A model generated the notes under the pieces. It did no database searches. It was not told the DNA's origin and saw nothing but the letters and a program-made list of their open reading frames with translations. Below, one piece after another: positions 50,978 to 58,607 of a stretch of 64,000 nucleotides of DNA; the first letter of the stretch is position 1, and each line of letters starts with the position of its first letter. The translations under genes and the position numbers were made by a program. The stretch is from Salimicrobium flavidum. GTDB taxonomy: Bacteria > Bacillota > Bacilli > Bacillales > Halobacillaceae. The stretch is taken from NCBI RefSeq assembly GCF_900156645.1, contig NZ_FTOC01000006.1:1-64000 (forward strand), read 5' to 3'.

Positions 50978-52282
50978 TCAGAACAGTAGGCTTGCCGCCC
51001 ATCCGAAAATGATCAATGGTATATTGTAGTGTAAGAATGTGGGCACACAAGTATCCCAGATGTGGTTGTGCCGTCCATCCGCATTGAGTCCAGACGTCGG
51101 ACCAAGTGTACTGTCGGAGGCTGGAGAACCCGCATCTCCCAGGGCTCCGGCTGTACCGATCAACGTAGCAATAGCCATCGGAGAATAGCCGGCTGCGAGA
51201 CATATAGGCACGAACAACGCCGCGAGGATCGGAACGGTTGCGAAGGAAGAACCGATGCCGATTGTGACGACGAGACCGACCAGAAGCAGAACAAGGGAAA
51301 TGACGGCTTTATTATCCCCGATCATACCAGAACTGGCCTCCACCAAGGCTTCGACCGAAGCAGTTTCTGTCAGCACATTCGCGAAACCGGCAGCTGTGAG
51401 CATAACGAAAGCGATGAAACCCATCATGCTTATTCCTTCTCCCATCGTCCTGTCCCCGTGAAGGAAAGGTACAACGCGGAAGATGAACATGATGATCAAC
51501 CCGGCCAGGGCCGCGAAGATGAGATTCCCCCAGATCGCCTGAATGATCAACGTCACTAAAATGGCGATTATCGTAAATCCATGCTGCTTCCGGAAAGCCA
51601 TTTTCTCTCCCACAGGGATGGAAGAAAGCCCTGTGCCATCAGAAGCACGCGGTTCTTTCGGCTTTTTGTAAGTAATAAGAACAGCGATGAGTAGCCCGAC
51701 AACCATACCGAGTCCGGGAATCAATAGAGACTGGGCGATGGTCCCGATAGATGCCTCTACCCCATTGGATGCCATAGCATCCTGGATGGTCTGATGAAAA
51801 ATCAGCCCGAATCCGAGCGGAATCGTCACATAAGGAGCTTTCAATCCGAATGTTAGGGCCGCAGCAACCGCTCTTCGGTCCAGCTTCATCTGATCGAACA
51901 TATGCAAAAGTGGTGGTATCAGAATAGGTATAAATGCGATATGGACAGGTACCACGTTTTGCGAAAGACTCGCTACGGCCGCTATGATGAACACGAGCCA
52001 TATTTTTTTATCTTTCAACACCCTAAGCAAGGTCTGAACGAGAAGTGTGGTAATCCCGGAAAAGCTGATCGCGGCTGCAAATGCCCCGAGCAGGATATAA
52101 CTTAACGCAACTTGCGCCTGATCCCCCATCCCTGCGATAAACAGATCCAGTGCCCCTGTAAGGGATTCTCCGTTCATCACTCCGGCAGTAAGACCGGCGG
52201 CTATAATAGCTACAATAACATTGACTCTGAGAAGACTCAGTACAGTCAGAACAAGTACGGATACAATGACAGCTGAGGCCAT
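50978..52282 (-). CDS. Na+/H+ antiporter-family transporter (YuiF/NhaC-like)
   Basis: 434 residues from the ATG at 52282 (AAAGGGGTGGAAGAA upstream). About eleven hydrophobic segments; an N-terminal Na_H_antiport_2 domain, then the NhaC-like domain with NVVPVHIAFIPILIPPLL and the C-terminal TLIGTAGALGDAGSPASDSTLGPTSGL. The YuiF group is described as amino acid or proton antiporter-like transporters; the cargo is unknown. Fits the saline lifestyle inferred for the host, but sodium use is not shown. Confidence 0.85.
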   Translation of the reverse strand: MASAVIVSVLVLTVLSLLRVNVIVAIIAAGLTAGVMNGESLTGALDLFIAGMGDQAQVALSYILLGAFAAAISFSGITTLLVQTLLRVLKDKKIWLVFIIAAVASLSQNVVPVHIAFIPILIPPLLHMFDQMKLDRRAVAAALTFGLKAPYVTIPLGFGLIFHQTIQDAMASNGVEASIGTIAQSLLIPGLGMVVGLLIAVLITYKKPKEPRASDGTGLSSIPVGEKMAFRKQHGFTIIAILVTLIIQAIWGNLIFAALAGLIIMFIFRVVPFLHGDRTMGEGISMMGFIAFVMLTAAGFANVLTETASVEALVEASSGMIGDNKAVISLVLLLVGLVVTIGIGSSFATVPILAALFVPICLAAGYSPMAIATLIGTAGALGDAGSPASDSTLGPTSGLNADGRHNHIWDTCVPTFLHYNIPLIIFGWAASLLF

Positions 52283-52381
52283 TTCTTCCACCCCTTTCAA
52301 CTCATTAACGATTTACCATGATAAAGAATTCCCATAAAAAAATCAACCCTTTCAATGAATGTCTGAAAAGGTTGAAAATAC

Positions 52382-52531
52382 TCAATTCATTTTTTCTTCA
52401 AGGTCATCGAGCATTTGGATTAGCTGATCGATTTCTTTCACATCTGTTTCAGCGGGATCAAGCTGATCTACGCGATCGGCGAATTGAGCCAATTTCAATT
52501 TCAAGTCGTCAAGTCTCTCCTGTTGGGTCAT
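52382..52531 (-). CDS. SE1561 family small protein
   Basis: 49 residues from the ATG at 52531, behind AAAAGGGGGTATATC; the longer upstream frame has no ribosome site. The pattern LKLKLAQFADRVDQLDPAETDVKEIDQLIQMLDDLEEK is that of the SE1561 family of short helical proteins in Firmicutes: two amphipathic helices joined at D-P-x-x-x-D-V. Function unknown. A heptad-like pattern suggests self-association. Confidence 0.75.
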   Translation of the reverse strand: MTQQERLDDLKLKLAQFADRVDQLDPAETDVKEIDQLIQMLDDLEEKMN

Positions 52532-52637
52532 GATATACCCCCTTTTCCTGTTTAATCTTCGTCTATGATAGTACAATCTCGCTTTTCTGTCGAAGTGTTG
52601 CTTTACATACATACTGAAGCCCCCCATCAGGAGGGCT

Positions 52638-53027
52638 TCAGCTCAATTCGATACATTCGATCGTTTCCTGAATCTCTATACTATCTTGGACGGACTGAAC
52701 CATGGAACAGTTTTTTCTGGCCACTTCCAGGTTCTTTGCCAGCTTATCCTGGTTGAGGCGATAGCCTTTCACTACGTAATGAAGAGTGATTTTTTCGATA
52801 CGATTCGCCTCATCACTGTTTCGTTTCACATCCGCTGTCAATTTAATATCTTCGTATTTCAATCTCTGTTTATCAAGAATCTTCCGATACACACTCAGAC
52901 TGCAGCCGGCGATGGACGCCACCATCAATTGAAAGGGGCGAAAACCGCTGTGTTCATCGCTCGCAATATTAAGTTGACCGAATTCAAATGAAGTACGGAT
53001 CCCTTCATCCTTAAGATAAAATTCCAT
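52638..53027 (-). CDS. OsmC/Ohr family protein
   Basis: 129 residues from the ATG at 53027, eight bases after AAGGAG; two earlier in-frame starts are too close to the ribosome site. The fold has FRPFQLMVASIAGCSLSVYRKIL with the first redox Cys and KNCSMVQSV with the second, which in this family act as peroxidatic and resolving thiols. It would reduce organic hydroperoxides. The subtype is nearer to YhfA/OsmC-like proteins than to Ohr. It lies between the small SE1561 gene and a divergent MFS gene. Confidence 0.85.
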   Translation of the reverse strand: MEFYLKDEGIRTSFEFGQLNIASDEHSGFRPFQLMVASIAGCSLSVYRKILDKQRLKYEDIKLTADVKRNSDEANRIEKITLHYVVKGYRLNQDKLAKNLEVARKNCSMVQSVQDSIEIQETIECIELS

Positions 53028-53174
53028 TCTCATCACTCCTTCGCGTTAAAACTGGGTCTTATTTATTAGTATAACCGATTCGCCTCTATTTCTAACTTGA
53101 AATCGGGTTTCTTGCAAACTTTCCTTTTCTTCGATTATTCTTTAAAAGGAATGTTACAGGAGGGAAAATGAGAA

Positions 53175-54344
53175 ATGGTTACAGTAAAACAACGCTTTTG
53201 GATATTGATCGGGCTTGTCACAATTTCAGGCTTCTCTCAAGGGATGCTCCTCCCGTTACTAGCAGTCATCCTTGAACAGAACGGTGTGTCCTCCTCATTG
53301 AATGGTATGCACGCCACAGGTCTATACATAGGTATTCTGCTGGCTTCCCCCTTCATCGAAAAACCTCTTCGCTCCTTCGGTTTCAAGCCGATTATTCTAT
53401 TCGGGGGACTGCTGGTCATTACTTCTTTATTCCTCTTTCCATTCTGGCAATCTCTCTGGTTCTGGTTCATTTTACGGGTCACCATCGGTATCGGGGATCA
53501 GATTCTGCATTTCGGGACTCAGACATGGATTACGACGACAGCCCATAAGAATAATCGTGGCTTGAGCATCGCTTATTACGGTTTATTTTTCAGTTTGGGT
53601 TTCACATTGGGTCCACTCATGACCAATCTGCTTTCCTTCAGTGTATTTCTCCCCTTCCTTCTGTCATCCTTTCTTAGCCTATGTATCTGGATGTTCATGC
53701 TGAAAGTGAGAAATGAATTTCCTGAAGAAGGTTATGCTTCTGCTCATGGTACCAGTTCCCTCAATCGGTTCATCAAAGCTGGCAGATTGGGATGGATCGC
53801 CTTTCTAGGACCGCTTTGTTACGGATTTCTGGAAGCCGCTCTGCACGGTATCTTTCCGGTATATGGGCTACGTATCGGCCACGAAGTGCAGACGGTCTCC
53901 TTCATCATTCCCGCTTTCGCGGCAGCCAGTCTATTTTCTCAAATTCCTCTGGGCCGATTGAGTGATAAAATCGGACGCCCAAGGGTCATACGTTCAGTAC
54001 TCATCGGAGGAGCTGCAGCATTCCTCATCGCTTCTCTGTACGAATCTTCCGCTGTCATCCTGTTCATATGCTTCGCCTTTGCCGGTCTTTGTGTGGGTTC
54101 ATTGTTTTCCCTTGGAATCTCTTACATGACTGATCTGTTGCCTCAGGAACTGTTGCCTGCAGGAAATATATTGTGCGGAATGGCCTTCAGTATCGGAAGT
54201 ATCATGGGGCCGTTTCTGTCAGGGGTCGTGCTTGACGTCTTCCCTGGCGTTTCTCTTTTTCTGTTGATCGTAGGCTTACTCACAGTAATTTTCTTAATTT
54301 TCCTTTTTAAAAAGGACGTGAATATAGCAGAAGACCCGGCTTGA
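53175..54344 (+). CDS. MFS transporter
   Basis: The 389-residue protein has twelve predicted helices and the MFS loop 8-9 motif GRLSDKIGRPRVI; the N-terminal half has GFSQGMLLPLLAVILEQNGV and the loop 2-3 EKPLRSFGFKPIIL. The family is a drug- or sugar-exporter-like MFS (YfkF/CynX-like unspecified). No regulator is adjacent. The ATG follows CAGGAGGGAAAATGAGAA. It ends in a hairpin and a composite repeat. Confidence 0.85.
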   Translation: MVTVKQRFWILIGLVTISGFSQGMLLPLLAVILEQNGVSSSLNGMHATGLYIGILLASPFIEKPLRSFGFKPIILFGGLLVITSLFLFPFWQSLWFWFILRVTIGIGDQILHFGTQTWITTTAHKNNRGLSIAYYGLFFSLGFTLGPLMTNLLSFSVFLPFLLSSFLSLCIWMFMLKVRNEFPEEGYASAHGTSSLNRFIKAGRLGWIAFLGPLCYGFLEAALHGIFPVYGLRIGHEVQTVSFIIPAFAAASLFSQIPLGRLSDKIGRPRVIRSVLIGGAAAFLIASLYESSAVILFICFAFAGLCVGSLFSLGISYMTDLLPQELLPAGNILCGMAFSIGSIMGPFLSGVVLDVFPGVSLFLLIVGLLTVIFLIFLFKKDVNIAEDPA

Positions 54345-54366
54345 GCCGAGTCTTCCCTTTTTTATT
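54331..54366 (+). terminator. Terminator of the MFS gene
   Basis: AAGACCCGGCT-TGA-GCCGAGTCTT followed by CCCTTTTTTTATT. The end of the T-tract is also the left flank of the repeat. Confidence 0.7.
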
Positions 54367-54541
54367 GGCTCTGTTATCGTTCCTTGTTGATTTCCATCTC
54401 TACGGGTGGAAGCTTGCCGCGGGCATGACGTAAACTTCCGAAATCTCTCTACGTTCGATTTCGGTGATTTTCCGTTCATGCTCCTCCCGCAGGCGTCCCC
54501 ACCCTCCGTTCCTAAAATCGACAACAGGCTTTAACAGAGAC
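54367..54541 (+). repeat. MITE-like element, family A copy 5
   Basis: A 175-bp element with ends GGCTCTGTTATCG… and …TTTAACAGAGAC, in the same orientation as copies 1 and 2. It has no target duplication of its own; see the element immediately downstream. Confidence 0.8.
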
Positions 54542-54583
54542 GTTCCTGCAAAGATATTTGCACCATGAGACATGAAATTTTCA

Positions 54584-54737
54584 GGCTCTGTTATGATTCG
54601 AATTTGATAGGGTGGATATAGAGAAAGGCGGCGACTCCGACGGGGACTCGGGTAGCTGAAGACCCCGCAGGGAAACGAGGAGGCTGAAGCATTGCCCGCG
54701 GAAAGCGTCCGCCTAAATAATTATTTTCAGGGTAGCC
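54584..54737 (+). repeat. MITE-like element, family B, next to family A copy 5
   Basis: A 154-bp element from GGCTCTGTTATGA to TTTTCAGGGTAGCC, with a GC-rich core (GACTCCGACGGGGACTCGGG, CTGAAGACCCCGCAGGG, GGAAAGCGTCCGCC). The last base is also the first base of the complementary stop codon of znuA (54737-54739). No own duplication; the sequence left of family A copy 5 (TTTTTATT) and right of this element (TATTTATT) agree at 7 of 8 bases. Confidence 0.75.
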
Positions 54738-55693
54738 TATTTATTAAGGGCTTCTTCAAGGACCTTCCTGTTCTGTTCCATGAGATCAAAATAGTCCTCT
54801 CCCTGGTTTATCTCTTCTTCTGAACGAGTCGCAAGGTTATGCACATATAGAGCTTCTGCTCCTATTTCCTTCTGGACGACCTCGGCAGATTTCTCGGAAA
54901 CATTCCTTTCAAACAGGACGTAAGAAAGGCCGTGCTCTTCAGCTGTTTCAATAACATGTTCAAGTTCCTTCTGGGACGGTTCATTCGTTGAAGATAGACC
55001 GGATACAGGAATCTGTTTCAGACCATAAGCTTTTTCCCAGTATCCATAAGCAGCGTGGGAAACTATAGCTTCTTTCGTATCCGCCCCTTTTATCGTTTCA
55101 GACATCCGGCTATCGAGTTCCTGGAGACTTTGCTTCAAAGCTTCCGTGTTCTCTTCAAACTTTCCTTCCTCTTCCGGGTACATGGCACTTAACTCCTCTT
55201 TGATAGTTTCGGCCATGGACACCATAAGCATGGGATCGAGCCAGACATGGGGATCCTCTCCACTGACAGAATGATCATGCTCCGCGTGTTCCTCTCCTCC
55301 TTCTGAATGGCCTTCTTCAAAAGAGCCACCTTCTAGACCTTGTGCTACAGGGATTGTAGGCACGCCCTCTTCCTTAAGTGTTTCTGCAATGGGCTCAGCA
55401 TAAGCCTCGAATTCATCTTTCGTATATATGAAAGCTTCGCCCTCGGCCATTTCCACCATCTCTCTGGTCGTCGGTTCATAGGTGTGGGCATCCGCTCCAG
55501 CAGGTAATATCGATTCCACTAGTAACGAATCACCTGCTATTTCTTCCGTCATGAACTGAAGAGGATAAACAGTCGTATAGATTGTCTGCTCCCCATTAGC
55601 TTCCTCCTCCCCGCTTTCTTCAGAGTCTTCGCTACTACAAGCTGTTAGCAGGATGATCAATAATATAGAAAGAATGATTGCTGGTTTTTTCAT
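54737..55693 (-). CDS. znuA: Zinc ABC transporter substrate-binding lipoprotein ZnuA
   Basis: The 318-residue cluster A-I binding protein has a lipoprotein signal (LLIILLTACSS), the metal-ligand His in DAHTYEPTTREMVEMAE, a His/Glu-rich loop (EEGHSEGGEEHAEHDHSVSG) typical of zinc-binding members, HVWLDPMLM and HAAYGYWEKAYGL. It delivers zinc to ZnuBC. A Zur box lies 13 bp upstream of its start. It follows the zur gene on the same strand, but with its own regulatory site. The ATG is behind AAGGAGGCGCCAAC. Confidence 0.92.
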   Translation of the reverse strand: MKKPAIILSILLIILLTACSSEDSEESGEEEANGEQTIYTTVYPLQFMTEEIAGDSLLVESILPAGADAHTYEPTTREMVEMAEGEAFIYTKDEFEAYAEPIAETLKEEGVPTIPVAQGLEGGSFEEGHSEGGEEHAEHDHSVSGEDPHVWLDPMLMVSMAETIKEELSAMYPEEEGKFEENTEALKQSLQELDSRMSETIKGADTKEAIVSHAAYGYWEKAYGLKQIPVSGLSSTNEPSQKELEHVIETAEEHGLSYVLFERNVSEKSAEVVQKEIGAEALYVHNLATRSEEEINQGEDYFDLMEQNRKVLEEALNK

Positions 55694-55705
55694 GTTGGCG
55701 CCTCC

Positions 55706-55729
55706 TTATCCGTAATGATTACTATTCAA
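55706..55729 (-). promoter_or_regulatory. Zur box upstream of znuA
   Basis: On the minus strand AATAGTAATCATTACGGATAA, with the palindromic core GTAATCATTAC, close to the Zur consensus (TCGTAATnATTACGA). Confidence 0.8.
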
Positions 55730-55746
55730 CTCAAAAATCGATGCCC

Positions 55747-55778
55747 GCAATGCAGGCATCATCCGCATTGCGGGCATT
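55747..55778 (-). terminator. Hairpin at the end of zur
   Basis: ATGCCCGCAATGC (inside the last codons of zur) pairs with GCATTGCGGGCAT, followed by CGATTTTTG, on the minus strand. The 5' arm encodes the C-terminal CPQCG of the repressor. Confidence 0.75.
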
Positions 55779-56172
55779 TTCCGTATATCTCGAATTTATG
55801 GTTTTCGACTTCATACCCCTTCAAATCTTCTTCCATACTCTCCATCGGACAGAATTCAATCAGTTTCGTCTTCCCGCAATCTGTACAAATGAAATGATGG
55901 TGATGGTGACCTGTACCACAACTAAGTCGGAAATGTTTCTCTCCTTCCAGTTCGGTAGCTTCTAACATATTCTCCCTTGATAGAAGATAAAGATTTCTGT
56001 AAATGGTATCAAAACTTACGCTAGGGAACTCTTCCTGCATATCTTGTAGGATCTTTTTTGCAGGGACATACTGATCATGTGAAGCGAAAATCTCAATGAT
56101 CCGCTCCCGTTGCTTCGTTTTTTTATATCCTTTTTCCTTCAGTTGCTGTAAGGCCAGGTCGAATGTATTCAT
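55759..56172 (-). CDS. zur: Zinc uptake regulator of the Fur family
   Basis: 137 residues from the ATG at 56172, which overlaps the znuB stop (ATGA) and follows AAAGGAGAAACAAT. The winged helix (about 1-80) includes KKTKQRERIIEIFASHDQYVPAKKI and FDTIYRNLYLL. The metal domain has GTGHHHHHFICTDCGK, EFCPME and the C-terminal CPQCG, two CxxC sites for structural zinc. The gene lies in the znuCB operon, and Zur boxes stand before znuC and znuA. Mn- or Fe-type regulators are less likely given that context. Confidence 0.92.
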   Translation of the reverse strand: MNTFDLALQQLKEKGYKKTKQRERIIEIFASHDQYVPAKKILQDMQEEFPSVSFDTIYRNLYLLSRENMLEATELEGEKHFRLSCGTGHHHHHFICTDCGKTKLIEFCPMESMEEDLKGYEVENHKFEIYGKCPQCG

Positions 56173-57029
56173 ATTGTTTCTCCTTTCCACCAATTCCCTG
56201 AACGACGGACTTTCCTATAAACGATACTGAGCAACAACAGTACAACGGCAGCCATGACAATCGTTCCACCAGGAGGAACGTCAAGCTGATAGGCACTGAT
56301 CAATCCGGTCACGACGGAAATTTCCCCGAACAATACGGACAAACCGATCGTCTGTTTGAAACTTACCGACATTCGAAGAGCTGCAGCCACAGGGAGGGTC
56401 ATAAGTGCAGACACCAGCAGGATACCTACGACCTGCATAGCGGAAGCAATAACAAGCGCAACCATTACAATGAATAGGAAATGAATGGATTTGGCATTAA
56501 CGCCTGCAATAGATGCATGTTCTTCATCAAAAGAAAGAACGAAAAGTTCCTTGTAAAACGCCAGCACAATCAATACTACGATCGTGGTGATGATCACTAC
56601 CGTCCACATATTGTCCCGGCTCACGGCAGTGACGCTGCCGAACAGATAGCCTAATAAGTCCGTATTGAAACCGTCCGCAAGAGAAATAAGTATGACACCG
56701 AGGCCGATACCTCCTGAAAGCATGATCGGGATGGCCAGTTCTTCGTAGTGCTTATACACCTTCCTCAATTTTTCGATGAAAACCGCTCCTACCACTGAAA
56801 AAGCCATCCCCATATACATGGGATTCCAGTCATTCACAGCAGTAACTCTCTTCTCAATGAGGAGACTGGCGGCGATACCGGTAAGAGTGATGTGGGACAA
56901 GGCATCTGCGATAAGAGAAAGACGCCTTACCACAATAAAAACCCCGAGTAGCGGGGCAACAAGACCGATCAGAAGACCGGTGATCACTGCATTCTGTAAA
57001 AACTCGTATTCAAAAATGGCTTCAATCAT
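56169..57029 (-). CDS. znuB: Zinc ABC transporter permease ZnuB
   Basis: The 286-residue permease has eight to nine helices and ABC-3 family signatures: LIGLVAPLLGVFIVVRRLSLIADALSHI, TDLLGYLFGSV, FDEEHASIAGV and MTLPVAAALRMS. It forms the channel for zinc with ZnuC and ZnuA. It overlaps znuC and zur by 4 bp each (ATGA). Confidence 0.93.
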   Translation of the reverse strand: MIEAIFEYEFLQNAVITGLLIGLVAPLLGVFIVVRRLSLIADALSHITLTGIAASLLIEKRVTAVNDWNPMYMGMAFSVVGAVFIEKLRKVYKHYEELAIPIMLSGGIGLGVILISLADGFNTDLLGYLFGSVTAVSRDNMWTVVIITTIVVLIVLAFYKELFVLSFDEEHASIAGVNAKSIHFLFIVMVALVIASAMQVVGILLVSALMTLPVAAALRMSVSFKQTIGLSVLFGEISVVTGLISAYQLDVPPGGTIVMAAVVLLLLSIVYRKVRRSGNWWKGETI

Positions 57030-57799
57030 GGATGTGTCACCTCATGATTGTGGGTCAACTGCTGAACAGAATGTCCGTATATCCCGCTCAAATCTTCATC
57101 ATCCATATGATGATAATCTTCGGTGGAACCATGGAAGTGAACGGATTTATTCATACAGGCTACATGTGTCGCATGACTGGTGATGGTACCGATATCGTGA
57201 CTTACCATCAAAAGAGTGAGGTTCCGTTCTCTATTCAGCTTTCCAAGAAGGTCATAAAAAGCGGTTACGTGTTCACTGTCGACTCCGACAGTAGGCTCGT
57301 CCAAAATAATCAGGGACGGGTCACTGACAAGGGCTCGGGCAATAAAGACACGCTGCTGCTGACCACCTGAGAGTTCACCGATAGAGTAGTGCGCGTATTC
57401 TTTCATTTCCACTTCAGCAAGTGCTTCATAAACTTTGTCTTTATGGGTAGGCTTGAAAAGCTGGAACATATTCATACGGGAAACGAGCCCGGAACGTACT
57501 ACCTCGTAGACAGTTGCCGGGAATCCTGAGTTGAAGCTGTTCGCTTTCTGGGAAACGAATCCGACCTCCTGCCACCTATTAAACTTTTTCACCTGTTTGC
57601 CGAAGAGGCGGATTTGTCCACGATTCGGCTTCTCCAGACCGAGCATCAGTTTAATCAGAGTGGACTTCCCTGAGCCATTCGGTCCGACCAGACCCAGGAA
57701 CTGTCCTTTATGGATAGTCAGATCCACATCTTCAACAACCCATTCTCTATCATATTTGAAAGAAACTCCGTCGAGTTCAATAAGTGGTTCTTGATCCAT
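57026..57799 (-). CDS. znuC: Zinc ABC transporter ATPase ZnuC
   Basis: 257 residues from the ATG at 57799, behind AAAAAAGGAGGGAAACGT. Walker A GPNGSGKST, Q-loop VGFVSQ, signature LSGGQQQRVFIARAL, Walker B LIILDEPTVGVD and switch His in MVSHDIG. It energises ZnuB. First gene of the znuC-znuB-zur operon, controlled by the upstream Zur box. Confidence 0.93.
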   Translation of the reverse strand: MDQEPLIELDGVSFKYDREWVVEDVDLTIHKGQFLGLVGPNGSGKSTLIKLMLGLEKPNRGQIRLFGKQVKKFNRWQEVGFVSQKANSFNSGFPATVYEVVRSGLVSRMNMFQLFKPTHKDKVYEALAEVEMKEYAHYSIGELSGGQQQRVFIARALVSDPSLIILDEPTVGVDSEHVTAFYDLLGKLNRERNLTLLMVSHDIGTITSHATHVACMNKSVHFHGSTEDYHHMDDEDLSGIYGHSVQQLTHNHEVTHP

Positions 57800-57820
57800 A
57801 CGTTTCCCTCCTTTTTTCAC

Positions 57821-57843
57821 TAAATAAGAATGATTACGATTTA
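57821..57843 (-). promoter_or_regulatory. Zur box upstream of znuC
   Basis: On the minus strand TAAATCGTAATCATTCTTATTTA; the half-sites AAATCGTAAT and ATTCTTATTT match the 9-1-9 Zur consensus with two or so mismatches. It lies 22 bp before the start codon. Confidence 0.85.
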
Positions 57844-57875
57844 GATTATATAGCAGCTTTACTTGAATGTAAAGA

Positions 57876-57902
57876 AAAAACGCCCCGGAAATCCGGAGGC
57901 GT
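57876..57902 (-). terminator. Terminator of the cystine-type ABC genes
   Basis: GAACGCCTCCGGATTTCCGGGGCGTTTTTTC-type hairpin: AACGCC(T)CCGG pairs with CCGG(G)GCGTT, then TTTTC, on the minus strand. Confidence 0.8.
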
Positions 57903-58595
57903 TCAAATGTATCTGTTGTATCTTTTTTCCAGGTAATTTTGGAACACAGAGAAAACCAGTGTCAGTCCCCAATATACCAGAGCTGCTGTAATATACATCG
58001 TCATGAAATCGACCGTTCTTCCCGCGGCCATCTGGGCTTTATTCAAAATTTCCGGCACCGTGATCATAGCAGCAAGAGAAGTAGCCTTCAATAAATCCAG
58101 GAACACATTGGCAAGTGGCGGAATAGCGATCCTGGTCGCTTGAGGCACAATGATCCTTTGCAGCGTTTTCCAATAGGAAAAACCGAGAGCCTGGGAAGAT
58201 TCCCATTGCCCTTCATCAACGCTTGAGAGAGAGGACCGGATTATTTCAGCTACATAAGCTGCACTATTCGTTCCAAACCCTAGTATAGCAGCTGAAACGG
58301 CATTGATTTCTATACCGACCGCCGGAAAACCGAAATAAATGACAAACAGGTACACGAGAATAGGTGTGCCTCGCATGAAAGATATATAAAATCTTGCAGG
58401 CAGTTGCAACCATAATTGTGACGAAGACCTCGCCAGTGCCAGGAAAAAACCTAACGTCAGGCCTAGCAGCATCCCAGCCAGCGCCACAAGCAAAGTATAA
58501 GGTACCCCCTCTAATATGAGAGGGAGGTTTTCAATCGAGCGTTCCAGGTTGAACATTTTTCCCGGTTCAAATTCATCTATCTCTATCCCGATCAT
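57903..58595 (-). CDS. Polar amino acid ABC transporter permease (TcyB-like)
   Basis: The 230-residue HisM-type permease has five helices and the EAA loop EGQWESSQALGFSYWKTLQRIIVPQATRIAIPPL. PFAM-type features fit the polar amino acid uptake family; with the neighbour it looks like a cystine or glutamine importer. It follows the binding-protein gene by 12 bp. No ATPase gene is in the unit, and a terminator comes next, so the ATPase must be encoded elsewhere. Confidence 0.85.
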   Translation of the reverse strand: MIGIEIDEFEPGKMFNLERSIENLPLILEGVPYTLLVALAGMLLGLTLGFFLALARSSSQLWLQLPARFYISFMRGTPILVYLFVIYFGFPAVGIEINAVSAAILGFGTNSAAYVAEIIRSSLSSVDEGQWESSQALGFSYWKTLQRIIVPQATRIAIPPLANVFLDLLKATSLAAMITVPEILNKAQMAAGRTVDFMTMYITAALVYWGLTLVFSVFQNYLEKRYNRYI

Positions 58596-58607
58596 AAGAG
58601 TCTCTCC

